Assembly: GCA_964558295.1 (NCBI GenBank)
Contig: CAZLDQ010000031.1
Location: forward strand, 1 to 35,974
Direction of reading: 5' to 3'
Length of the DNA: 35,974 nucleotides
Origin: JBDKTH01 sp964558295
GTDB taxonomy: Bacteria; Planctomycetota; Planctomycetia; Pirellulales; Thermoguttaceae
Notes under the pieces: model-generated
The model's input: only the letters and a program-made list of their open reading frames with translations
The model's database searches: none
Told to the model about the DNA's origin: nothing
Part shown: positions 20,827-28,732 of the stretch, piece by piece
Numbering within the stretch: the stretch's first letter is position 1
Layout of the letters: the number at the start of each line of letters is the position of its first letter
Position numbers and translations under genes: made by a program

Positions 20827-23361
20827 TTACGGTGTCGCTGGCGTCTGGACTTCCCAGGCGTCGAGCCCCTCGGGCGTGGCCACGAGGAGCACATGACGTC
20901 CCCCCCATTTCAGCCCAGCCACGCCAGTTATCGTGTTACCGTAGTTGAACTGATCGATCGGTTTTCCATCGGCGGCCACGAAATGGAGGGAGCCATCAGC
21001 GGCCACCAGAATCCACTGCCCCGTTTCGCCCGGCAGCAAGTGTCCGACAGTGACTGGTTCGATGGGACGCTGGTGAACTCCACGCGGCATGGGATAGGTC
21101 CAGAGCAATTCGCCCTGCGGGCCGAGCCCGATGGCGGTCAGATCCCCCTCCGCCGTCGGTGCCAAAGCACAGAGTTCCGACTTTTCGTCGCCGGTCAAGT
21201 CGGCCGCCACAATCCAGTGGAGCAGGAAATCAGGCAGAGAGATTTCTCCCTTCGCCTCCCCCTCGGGCCCCAACCGGACCAACGTACCACGCTGATTGGT
21301 ACAGAGCACGTTCCGCTTCCCCTGGTCGTCGGGGTCGAGAATCGCCAAGCGAAGCACGGTGGCCAGCGATTTGTTGGCCCAGATTCGTTTTCCCTCAAGC
21401 GATACCCCTTGTACGCCCACCACGCCCCAGTAGCCAATGCTTAGCTCCGGTGTCCCGTCGCCGTCGAGATCGCCGATTTGCGCGTCGGCGATCCCCGCGT
21501 GGGGATTGGTCTGGGCATCCGCCGGATAGTCGACCAGGTGTTTGAATTGCTCATCGAACAGATGAATCTGCTGGAGGCCATTCGCGCCGCAGACAAACCA
21601 GCGTTTGCCGTCCTTGGAGGTCGTCGTACGGAGGAAGCCGGCCAGTCCGCCGGTGGGCAGCTCCAGGGCGTGCTTCTCCCCCATCTTGCCGTCCGACGTA
21701 AGCTCCACGACCGACTTCCCCTCGTCGATCACCAAGACCCGGGGCTCTTCGCCCGCTTGCGAAATCACTAGGATATTGCCCGGACTCTTCAAGTCCTTCA
21801 GGTTCCAAAGCGACTTGAGTTTCAGTGACTTCGGTTCCGTGCGCGCGGCGATCTCGACCTGCGTGTAGTCCATCTCCATCGGCATCGGATTCCAGTAGCA
21901 GTCGCTGGCAATCTCGCCCTTCAGCCACGTCTCGAATTGCTCTTGCTGCATCTTGAACTTGGCCAATCGGCCCTCATAGAGATTCTCGCCGGCAAGAAGC
22001 TTCTCCAATTGGTTGGGTAGTTCAATATCGAGTCGCGGCTGCACCCCCATCTCGAAATCCTGGATATTCCCCTTTGCATCGATCAGGAGCATCGCGGGAA
22101 TACTCGTCACGGCCAGCAACTTGCCGGCGTGTTGTTCCGGGTCACGGACGATCGGCAGATGAACCTTCAGGTCCTCAAAGACTTTGGCCACCGCTTGATT
22201 GTCGGTCTCCGGCTGGTCGACACTGACGGCCAGAAAGGCTACCTTGTCGTTGTCCTTGTACTTCTCATAGACCTTCTCCAAAAGGGGCAACGACATCCGG
22301 CACGGTTCGCACCAAGTCGCCCAAACGTCAAGCACGGCCGCCTTGCCTTTGAGCGAAGCGGGCGTGACCTCCTTGCCGTCAAGATCCTTGAATTTGAACT
22401 CCGGCGCCGGCCGACCTAACAGTGTGATATCGGGTGCGAGGATCTGCTCCACAGTCCGGGACCCCTCGGGCGCCTGGAACCGGAAGGCGTTCGGATCGAT
22501 CTTTTCACCGATTTGCGCGTCGACAAAGTCGGCAACCACCGAAAAGTTCTTGATGTGTCCGCCAGCAATCGACTGATTGAGTCCCGTGGTTGGAAACTCG
22601 AAACGCCGCAGAAGGAACGACTGCTTGTCGATCCAGAAGACCATCTTCCCGTCAGGCCGCTTGACCTCGATCTTGTAGCAGTCGCGCAAACCGACTCTGC
22701 CCGCCTCGACCAACTGCGGCGTTTCCGCGTCGTGCAGGAACGCCCGGAGCGAGTCGTTGGCCAGCAGGAGGATGGTTTGCACCGGCGCCCAACTGAACGG
22801 CAGCGTAAAGCCGTCGGCCATCGCCTTGGCCAGTTCCTGATCGCGGAACAGCCAGTCCAAGCTCAACTCCGGCTGGGCGTCACTCTCCAACACTTGGTCG
22901 GGCCGGTCGTCGACATACGCCCAAAGCTTCTTGCCGTCGCATACGGCCGTGCCTCGATAGGCCTGGATCCGCACCTTGTTGGGACGTTCCAGGGCCACGA
23001 GGAAGTAACCCGTGCTGTTGAGCTCTTGACCGTCCATCTGCCCTGTAACCCGCACCTCGCCACGATCGGCATAGGTCCGCGCCGTCTTGTAAGCCTTAGC
23101 CATTGCCTGCAAGATCTCGTCGGCCGACAACTCCGGCTCAGCCGGCTTGGATGCGACCGGGGTAGTCGGTTTCACCGGTACCAACGAGCTGTCGCTCGCC
23201 TCGGTCTTTGGCGGAGCCCCGGCGGCCCCCTCTGCTCCCCGATCCTTTGCGCTCGGCGCGCTCGAAGGCTGGCAGCCGCCCCAGCCGCTCAGCCCCACGA
23301 GGACCAGCAGCCCAAAGACAGCTCGCCCAATCGATTCCGTCCGTTGTGTTCGCAGTCTCAT
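20827..23361 (-). CDS. Lipoprotein-like protein: LolA-like domain, TlpA-type thioredoxin, propeller-like tail
   Basis: The 844-residue protein begins with a hydrophobic signal ending in SGWGGC, with a lipidation cysteine near residue 30 (the lipobox is atypical, W at -3). A low-complexity linker follows. Residues of about 80-290 resemble LolA/DUF2092-type outer-membrane lipoprotein carriers (ILQAMAKAYKTARTYADRGE, KLWAYVDDRPDQVLES, KMVFWIDKQSFLLRRFEFP). Residues of about 315-460 are a TlpA-like thioredoxin with RPAPEFKFKDLDGKEVT and an intact CEPC redox motif (WATWCEPCRMSLP). The last 380 residues carry repeated units with DLDGDGTPELSIGYWG and DLTGDEKSELCAL, an FG-GAP or PQQ-like beta-propeller. 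AAGGA seven bases before the ATG at 23361 favours this start over one two codons upstream. It would act at the outer face of a membrane in thiol exchange. Targets are unknown. Confidence 0.85.
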   Translation of the reverse strand: MRLRTQRTESIGRAVFGLLVLVGLSGWGGCQPSSAPSAKDRGAEGAAGAPPKTEASDSSLVPVKPTTPVASKPAEPELSADEILQAMAKAYKTARTYADRGEVRVTGQMDGQELNSTGYFLVALERPNKVRIQAYRGTAVCDGKKLWAYVDDRPDQVLESDAQPELSLDWLFRDQELAKAMADGFTLPFSWAPVQTILLLANDSLRAFLHDAETPQLVEAGRVGLRDCYKIEVKRPDGKMVFWIDKQSFLLRRFEFPTTGLNQSIAGGHIKNFSVVADFVDAQIGEKIDPNAFRFQAPEGSRTVEQILAPDITLLGRPAPEFKFKDLDGKEVTPASLKGKAAVLDVWATWCEPCRMSLPLLEKVYEKYKDNDKVAFLAVSVDQPETDNQAVAKVFEDLKVHLPIVRDPEQHAGKLLAVTSIPAMLLIDAKGNIQDFEMGVQPRLDIELPNQLEKLLAGENLYEGRLAKFKMQQEQFETWLKGEIASDCYWNPMPMEMDYTQVEIAARTEPKSLKLKSLWNLKDLKSPGNILVISQAGEEPRVLVIDEGKSVVELTSDGKMGEKHALELPTGGLAGFLRTTTSKDGKRWFVCGANGLQQIHLFDEQFKHLVDYPADAQTNPHAGIADAQIGDLDGDGTPELSIGYWGVVGVQGVSLEGKRIWANKSLATVLRLAILDPDDQGKRNVLCTNQRGTLVRLGPEGEAKGEISLPDFLLHWIVAADLTGDEKSELCALAPTAEGDLTAIGLGPQGELLWTYPMPRGVHQRPIEPVTVGHLLPGETGQWILVAADGSLHFVAADGKPIDQFNYGNTITGVAGLKWGGRHVLLVATPEGLDAWEVQTPATP

Positions 23362-23454
23362 CAGCATTTCCTTGCACAGCGAGGGAGTCCAAATTCCCGT
23401 AAGCCAAGACCCCGATTATTCGCAAAGCGGCCGGGCGCGTAAAGCTCGACTTCT

Positions 23455-23484
23455 TGACCTTCTCACGCGGAGCCCAGTAAGATG
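23455..23484 (+). promoter_or_regulatory. Candidate promoter of the larA-like gene
   Basis: TTGACC (23455-23460) and TAAGAT (23479-23484) are spaced by 18 bp, 52 bp upstream of the ATG at 23536. They match the sigma-70 boxes at five and four of six positions. A small palindrome, AAGGAGTGCTCCTT, lies just after the expected start point, at about 23485-23498. Confidence 0.4.
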
Positions 23485-23535
23485 AAGGAGTGCTCCTTGC
23501 CTTGACTACTCCCCCTCCTCGCTCTAGTTTGCCTA

Positions 23536-24762
23536 ATGCCTTCTGTTTTCCGTTACGGTACCGATTCGTCCATCGAACTGGAGTTTTCCGAAGGAGTGTT
23601 GCTGGCTGAGTGTGGTCAGCCGTCAACAACCTCGTGCAACCCCACCCAAGCGGTAACACAAGCGTTGGCCGAACCGCTAGAATACCCTGCGTTGTCGCAA
23701 AGCATTCTGTCAGGCGATCATGTGGTGATTGCTTTGGAAAGCGGCGTCCCCCAGGCGTCTGAGGTGATTGGAGCAGTCGTCCGCGCCCTGGTCGAGGGGG
23801 GAGTCGATCCCGACGGAATTACTCTGCTGCGAACCCAGTCTGACGCGCAGGCAGGCCTCGGCGACCCAGCCTCCTGGATCGACTCGACGGTGCGCAACCG
23901 AATGAAGCTCGTAACCCACGATCCAACGGCCCGCCCCGCGATGGCCTATCTTGCCGCCACCGAGAGTGGGGAGCCGATTCACCTCAACCGGGTCCTTACT
24001 GATGCCGACGTCGTACTCCCCGTCGAGTGCGTCCAAGGCCGAACAGCCGGCAGCTTCCGCAGCGTCACCAGCCACGTCTATCCCACTTTCTCCGATCAGC
24101 GCACGCTACTACGCTTTCGGGCTGTCGAATCGCGAACCGGCCAGGCAGCCCAACGCAAGCAACTGGCCCAGGAAGTACGGCACGTCGGTTGGCTGCTGGG
24201 GCTGACCTTCACGGTCCAAATCGTTCCCGGATCGGGCGAACAGATCCTCCATGTTCTCGCAGGTGAAACGACAGCCGTTCACCGTCGCACGCGCACGCTC
24301 TATGAGGCCGCCTGGCGATGCACCGTGCCCCATCGGGCCCGCTTGGTAATGGCCGCCATTGAAGGCGGTGACGACCAACAGACTTGGCACAATCTCGGCC
24401 GGGCCGTGGCCGCGGCCGGTGCGTTGGTCGAAGACGGCGGGGCCATTGCCGTGTGCACCAACTTGGCCTCCGCCCCCGGCCCTGCCTTGCAACAACTCGC
24501 CTCAGCCGCCACACCTCAGGAGGCACTCCGCCAGATCCGCCGGGAACAGCCCGCCGACGCCCTTCCTGCAGCCCAGTTGGCCCACGTCCTCGAACGCGCG
24601 AAAGTCTATCTGCTCAGCCGCCTCGACGAGACGCTTCTGGAAGACCTGGAGATCGCCCCGATCAACGAACCCGACGAGTTGATTCGCCTGGCCCACCGTT
24701 ACGATTCGTGCATCCTCCTTTCCAACGCCTCCCGCGCAATGGTCGCCACGGCGGAAGAATGA
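23536..24762 (+). CDS. LarA-like (DUF2088) protein
   Basis: The 408-residue protein resembles the N- and C-terminal halves of nickel-pincer lactate racemase LarA. HVVIALESGVPQASEVIGAV and GGVDPDGITLLRTQ match the Rossmann-like half. VTHDP (H128) matches a conserved histidine region, and TDADVVLPVECVQG the following strand. LarA binds its nickel-pincer nucleotide covalently through a lysine in a Gly-Gly-x-Lys-x-x-x-Pro-Gly-type loop. Here that region reads GRTAGSFRSVTSHVYP, with no lysine. It may therefore act without the cofactor or on another substrate. No larB, larC or larE genes are near. No ribosome binding site is seen before the ATG; the frame and family start support it. It ends 3 bp before the yggS start, so the two are co-translated. 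Confidence 0.78.
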   Translation: MPSVFRYGTDSSIELEFSEGVLLAECGQPSTTSCNPTQAVTQALAEPLEYPALSQSILSGDHVVIALESGVPQASEVIGAVVRALVEGGVDPDGITLLRTQSDAQAGLGDPASWIDSTVRNRMKLVTHDPTARPAMAYLAATESGEPIHLNRVLTDADVVLPVECVQGRTAGSFRSVTSHVYPTFSDQRTLLRFRAVESRTGQAAQRKQLAQEVRHVGWLLGLTFTVQIVPGSGEQILHVLAGETTAVHRRTRTLYEAAWRCTVPHRARLVMAAIEGGDDQQTWHNLGRAVAAAGALVEDGGAIAVCTNLASAPGPALQQLASAATPQEALRQIRREQPADALPAAQLAHVLERAKVYLLSRLDETLLEDLEIAPINEPDELIRLAHRYDSCILLSNASRAMVATAEE

Positions 24763-24765
24763 CCC

Positions 24766-25470
24766 ATGCCCAACCTCGCCCAAATCGCCGACAACGTGGC
24801 TTGTGTCCGTCAGCGGATGGCCGACGCGGCCCGCGCAAGTGGGCGGAAGCCTGAGGAGGTAACCTTGGTGGCCGTGACAAAGTATGTCGGCCACGAGGAG
24901 ATTCAGGCAACGGTTGCCGCTGGCTGCCAAATCCTAGGCGAGAGCCGGCCGCAACAGCTCTGGCAACGGGCAGAAATCTTCCAGCATCTGCCGATCCAAT
25001 GGCACTTGATCGGCTCCCTGCAACGAAACAAGATCCGCCGCACGTTGCCATTGGTGACGATGATCCACTCGGCCGACAGCCCTTCGCTCATCGCCGCGAT
25101 CGATCGGATCGCCGGCGAGTTGAACCTCCGCATGCCCTTGCTTTTGGAGGTCAATGTCTCCGGCGAGGCAAGCAAGCACGGATTCGCCCCCGAGGCGATC
25201 GAACCGCTCCTGCCCCAGTTGGCCCAGTACCAACAGGTCGAGATCCGTGGGCTGATGTGCATGGCCGGCCTGGAAGGCGGTCCGGACAAAGCCCGGCGCG
25301 ATTTCGCCACGCTCCGCACGCTGCGCGATCGGCTGCGGAAGAACTGCCCAGACCGGATCGTACTCGAAGAACTGTCGATGGGCATGAGCGGCGATTTTGA
25401 GGTGGCAATCCAAGAAGGGGCCACGATCGTACGCGTCGGCTCGGCTTTGTACGAGGGGATCGAGGAATGA
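24766..25470 (+). CDS. YggS-type PLP homeostasis protein
   Basis: The 234-residue protein binds pyridoxal 5'-phosphate and helps keep PLP balanced in the cell; it has no firm catalytic activity in known members. The PLP lysine is K39 in EVTLVAVTKYVGHEEI. GCQILGESRPQQL corresponds to the usual GENRVQ segment with slight changes. IQWHLIGSLQRNKIRR, LLLEVNVSGEASKHGF and ELSMGMSGDFEVAIQEGATI with VRVGSALYEG are standard motifs. The start is three bases after the larA-like stop, and the end overlaps the next gene by four bases (ATGA). Pairing with yggU is common in many bacteria. Complete and canonical. Confidence 0.95.
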   Translation: MPNLAQIADNVACVRQRMADAARASGRKPEEVTLVAVTKYVGHEEIQATVAAGCQILGESRPQQLWQRAEIFQHLPIQWHLIGSLQRNKIRRTLPLVTMIHSADSPSLIAAIDRIAGELNLRMPLLLEVNVSGEASKHGFAPEAIEPLLPQLAQYQQVEIRGLMCMAGLEGGPDKARRDFATLRTLRDRLRKNCPDRIVLEELSMGMSGDFEVAIQEGATIVRVGSALYEGIEE

Positions 25471-25772
25471 TCGCCTTGGAACCGCATGCCGCCGGGACGA
25501 TCCTCCCCGTCCGGGCTCAGCCCGGGGCCCGGCGCAACGAGATCCGCGGCGAGCAGGACGGAATGCTCAAGGTCTGTGTGACTCAAGTGGCCGAGAAGGG
25601 CAAAGCCAACAAGGCTCTGATCGAAGTCCTGGCCAAAGGGCTCTCCTTGCGCAAATCGCAAATCGAGCTTCTCAGTGGCGAGACCTCCTCCCAGAAGCGT
25701 TTCCTCATACGCGACATCACTCCCGCCACCCTCTCTGCCACCCTCACCCGCCTCCTCGCCACCCCGTCCTGA
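25467..25772 (+). CDS. YggU family (DUF167) protein
   Basis: This 101-residue protein of unknown biochemical function belongs to the small YggU/DUF167 family. Typical pieces are VRAQPGARRNEIRGEQDG at residues 15-32, VTQVAEKGKANKALIEVLA in the middle, and LRKSQIELLSGETSSQKRF near the end. Its ATG overlaps the TGA of yggS (ATGA), so translation is coupled. It is followed, after 50 bp, by a long palindromic element that could terminate this three-gene operon. Nothing about it is unusual. Confidence 0.93.
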   Translation: MIALEPHAAGTILPVRAQPGARRNEIRGEQDGMLKVCVTQVAEKGKANKALIEVLAKGLSLRKSQIELLSGETSSQKRFLIRDITPATLSATLTRLLATPS

Positions 25773-25822
25773 TCGACTAGTCGCTCGGCCACTTTTGGTG
25801 TACCCTAATGGTGTCTGCTGAA

Positions 25823-25919
25823 CAAAACCTGTTGGGAACGCCCTCCGGGGCGTTTTGGCAAACCCAAAACCGCCAAACGCCACTCAGCGCGTTCCCTGCA
25901 CAATCGGCAACCGGTTTTG
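25823..25919. repeat. 97-nt nested palindrome between yggU and the tRNA
   Basis: CAAAACC-T-GTTG (25823-25834) pairs with CAAC-C-GGTTTTG (25908-25919). GGAACGC (25835-25841) pairs with GCGTTCC (25889-25895). GGCGTTTTGGC (25849-25859) pairs with GCCAAACGCC (25872-25881) with one bulged T. An alternative small hairpin, AACGCCC-TCCG-GGGCGTT (25837-25854) followed by TT, excludes the inner stem and could end the yggU operon. The whole folds as one extended imperfect hairpin. It ends 30 bp before the tRNA. It may be a terminator, a structured RNA or a small non-autonomous mobile element. Confidence 0.6.
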
Positions 25920-25949
25920 CACCCGCCTACAGCCTGTTCCTGGCCCCTT

Positions 25950-26022
<73 letters not shown>

Positions 26023-26574
26023 CTTGGAACACATTGCCATACAAGGGCGTACAATCGCTTTCCTGTCAGGAAGACTGGTTCGGGGTAAGGAGGTTGGCCA
26101 TCTGAAGTTGAAGAAGGTGTAAGGGAGGGGGATGTCTTGCCTCTCCTCAAACCACCGTGCCCTTGTGTTTTCGTGTCGTGATCGTCTCCCTCCTTCCCAA
26201 AAAAACGAGAATCGCCGGCTAGAAATTGTGCCAGGCGATTTGCTAGACTCGGCGAGGGTGAATTGATGTGTCACCCGACTCGTTCTTTGGCAATTCGACC
26301 GAAATTGGGCGAGAAGAAGCCCGGGCCTTATCGATGCTCCGGCGGCATCTGCCAATCCCCCGGCAGGGACTTTCCCCCGACGATTGTTGCAGATTGTTGA
26401 CGACGCCATTCCGCGTTGGCTGGCACGGGGGCGTGCGTCCGTGTTTTTTGGGGCATGCAGCATCGGCCGTGCCGCATCGCTGGGTTGAAACAGACCTTGC
26501 TGCCCAGCGTGACGTACGCGGTGCAGTCGCAGTAGAACGGCGTCTCGATTCGCAGTCTCTCGCCGGTCGACCCC
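26023..26574. other. Gene-poor stretch after the tRNA
   Basis: No intact gene is supported in these 552 bp. The piece next to the PilZ gene (26481-26571) holds a fragment resembling a sugar O-acetyltransferase on the minus strand. The rest has scattered short frames without ribosome binding sites. It could be a decayed gene region. Confidence 0.4.
26481..26571 (-). pseudogene. Fragment resembling a maltose/galactoside O-acetyltransferase
   Basis: Directly downstream of the PilZ stop, the minus strand reads LRIETPFYCDCTAYVTLG followed by SKVCFN. This resembles the signature of left-handed beta-helix sugar acetyltransferases (PFYCDYG-x-NI-x-LG-x-x-VFFN). The matching stretch is about 30 codons; the hexapeptide repeats expected after it are missing and the flanks do not continue the family. 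No start codon or ribosome binding site belongs to it. I read it as a relic, with chance similarity as the alternative. Confidence 0.35.
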
Positions 26575-26883
26575 TTAGCACCATTCGATCCCCAGGCGGT
26601 GATGCTCGGCATCCAGGGGTTTTGTGAACCGGACGACGGCCTTCATCATGAACCCATGGTAGAGCAGGCGAATCTCATGCCCGACGGTAAAGCCCGGATC
26701 GTTGGTCAAGATCAAGCCCAACCCGCCGAACGACTCATCGACGATCCCGGCGGAGATTTTGTTTCCTTGGTCGTAAATCGTGGTCCGCCCGATCTCCGGG
26801 GGAATCCGCGTCCAGACGCGGCGGTCGACCAACAATTTCGACGGAGCAGACTGATCGGCAGTGGTTTGCAGCGTGATGTCCAT
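26575..26883 (-). CDS. PilZ domain protein
   Basis: The 102-residue protein is a single PilZ domain, the common receptor for the second messenger cyclic di-GMP. The two binding motifs are present: R-x-x-x-R as R22-VWT-R26 (DRRVWTRIPPEI) and D-x-S-x-x-G as D49-ESFG-G54. The rest of the barrel follows, with GLGLILTNDPGFTVGHEIRL and HRLGIEWC at the C-terminus. Such proteins link cyclic di-GMP to motility, attachment or exopolysaccharide, but the output partner is not in the neighbourhood. The ATG at 26883 has GGAG nine bases upstream. It stands alone; a relic gene fragment lies right behind it. Confidence 0.83.
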   Translation of the reverse strand: MDITLQTTADQSAPSKLLVDRRVWTRIPPEIGRTTIYDQGNKISAGIVDESFGGLGLILTNDPGFTVGHEIRLLYHGFMMKAVVRFTKPLDAEHHRLGIEWC

Positions 26884-27403
26884 GGGAAGAGGCTCCAGTC
26901 TCTACGTTTGGATTCAACGCGTCACGGGACACTCACGCCCGCATGACAGAAGCCCAATCAAGGCGTCTTATCAATATCTAGCTTTGCGATGCCCCCCGTG
27001 CTTCCCAAAACAGACGCTCGGACAGAATTCCGGAACCAAGCACGTATCGTGGAAAACGTCACCCTTGTTGCTTCCGGCATAATCGCTCCATTCTTTCGCG
27101 ACATGGCTACAACCGAGGGGTTCAGAGTTCCGGACAGCACTCAGGGCTGCAACAAGACCTTTGCGTGAAAACGGTGATCCCTGAACCCCAATATCCCCAA
27201 CCCGCTTCAAACTGCATCCAGCGCGTGCGTAAGGTACACTTTCCGAAGGCGCGTGCACCTTGGGGAGGTTTTTGCTTACCCCCCCGCAAGGCCGGCGCCC
27301 GCCACAGGTCGGTTGCACGCCCCGGGCGGGGAGCATATGCTGTTACGAAATCCCTCCGCGGAGGTTACAGACAGAGGTTAGTTCCACAACAAGGAGATGG
27401 ACT
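26884..27403. other. Intergenic region upstream of the Gfo/Idh gene
   Basis: These 520 bp between divergent genes show no coding frame I can support. A perfect 12-bp palindrome, CCTCCGCGGAGG, lies at 27353-27364, about 40 bp before the next ATG, where it could act as an operator or leader hairpin. AAGGAG at 27391-27396 is the ribosome binding site of the gene at 27404. Clear promoter boxes were not found. Confidence 0.45.
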
Positions 27404-28681
27404 ATGTCGGATACTCAAGCAGCCTACACTAGGCGGCGATTTCTCAAGACGGCGGCGTTAGCTGGGACCGCTTTGGCCGTGCCACAGTTTGTTCCCGGCG
27501 CTGTGTTGGGCAAGGATGGCGCCGTGGCGCCGAGCGAACGGAGCGTGATGGGAGGCCTCGGCCTGGGTGGGCGGGGAACCTATGTGTTGAGCTGCTTCCT
27601 GAAGAATCCCGAGGTGCAGTTCGTTGCCATCTGCGACGTGCGTAAGGAACGCCGCGAAGCCATCAAACGGCTCGCCGACGAGCACCACGGCAACCAAGAC
27701 TGCATGATGTACGGCGACATGTTCGACATCTACGGCCGGCAGGACATCGACGCCCTGCTGATCGCTACCGGCGACCGCTGGCACACGCCGGCTGCCGTGT
27801 ACGCCGCCAAGGCCGGCAAAGACGTCTACTGCGAAAAGCCCTGCTCGATGACCATCGCCGAGAGCCGCGCGTTGTCCGACACCTTCCGCCGCTGGGGCCG
27901 GATCTATCAGGCCGGTACGCAGCGCCGCTCGATTGGCAACTTCCAATGGGCCGCCGAGTTGATCACCAAGGGAAAGCTGGGCAAGCTCCACACAGTCCAT
28001 GCCAACACGCTTTCTCCGGCCACCAACCATCAATGGCTCCCCGCCCAGCCGCAGCCGCCGAAGGATGAGGTTGATTGGGACCGCTGGCTCGGCCCCTGCC
28101 CCTGGCGCCCGTTCAACTCCCAATACGTGCGCGGCGGATGGCGTGGGTTCTTTGATTTCCACGGCGGCGGGATCCTCGAATGGGGCGCCCACACGGTCGA
28201 TCTCTGCCAATGGGCTGCCCATAAAGACCATACGGCCCCGGTCGAGTACACCCCCAAGGGCAACGGCGTCGAAGCCACGTATGCCGACGGCTTGAAACTC
28301 GTCATGCGTTCCGAAGGCTGGATGGGTATGGGCACCTGCAGCGTCCGCTACGAAGGGGACGAGGGCTGGATCGAGACCGGCGATAGCGGCAAATTCATCG
28401 TCTATCCCGAATCGCTCCGCAGCGAACGGACCGTCTTCAATCTGGCGGGCACCGACGCCAGCACCCACGTGCGCAATTTCCTCGACTGTGTCAAGACTCG
28501 CAAACCGGCCAACGCCAATGCCGACGTCGCCGCCCAGTCGCACATCGTCTGCCATGCGGCCTATATCGCCTGGCAACTCGGGCGGACGCTCAAGTTCGAC
28601 CCGGTCCACGAAGAGTTCCTCGGCGACGACGAAGCCAACCGCATGCGCAGCCGTGCGCAGCGTGAGCCGTGGCAGCTCTAG
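27404..28681 (+). CDS. Tat-exported Gfo/Idh/MocA family oxidoreductase
   Basis: The 425-residue protein begins with a twin-arginine signal, YTRRRFLKTAALAGTALAVP (RRRFLK at residues 10-15), so a folded, cofactor-loaded enzyme would be exported. The NAD(P)-binding part has VMGGLGLGGRGTYVLSCFL and VQFVAICDVRKERRE. DVYCEKPCSMTIAES (around residue 145) carries the catalytic-lysine EKP motif. The C-terminal sugar-binding sheet includes FFDFHGGGILEWGAHTVDL and ends in REPWQL, a tail I associate with planctomycete members. These enzymes oxidise or rearrange sugars and cyclitols. AAGGAG seven bases before the ATG at 27404 fixes the start; an upstream open frame lacks it. A HEAT-repeat protein gene follows after 51 bp and is probably co-transcribed. 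Confidence 0.94.
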   Translation: MSDTQAAYTRRRFLKTAALAGTALAVPQFVPGAVLGKDGAVAPSERSVMGGLGLGGRGTYVLSCFLKNPEVQFVAICDVRKERREAIKRLADEHHGNQDCMMYGDMFDIYGRQDIDALLIATGDRWHTPAAVYAAKAGKDVYCEKPCSMTIAESRALSDTFRRWGRIYQAGTQRRSIGNFQWAAELITKGKLGKLHTVHANTLSPATNHQWLPAQPQPPKDEVDWDRWLGPCPWRPFNSQYVRGGWRGFFDFHGGGILEWGAHTVDLCQWAAHKDHTAPVEYTPKGNGVEATYADGLKLVMRSEGWMGMGTCSVRYEGDEGWIETGDSGKFIVYPESLRSERTVFNLAGTDASTHVRNFLDCVKTRKPANANADVAAQSHIVCHAAYIAWQLGRTLKFDPVHEEFLGDDEANRMRSRAQREPWQL

Positions 28682-28732
28682 GCCGAACATGCAAGCGAGA
28701 ACCACCATCGAGCGAATTAAGGAGAATCACCC

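Noticed and set aside
27260..27403. N-terminal extension of the Gfo/Idh protein
   Set aside because: AAGGAG and the Tat signal fix the start at 27404.
27458..28708. 416-codon minus-strand frame across the Gfo/Idh gene
   Set aside because: It is a shadow frame caused by GC-rich codon use; the plus-strand frame has exact family motifs.
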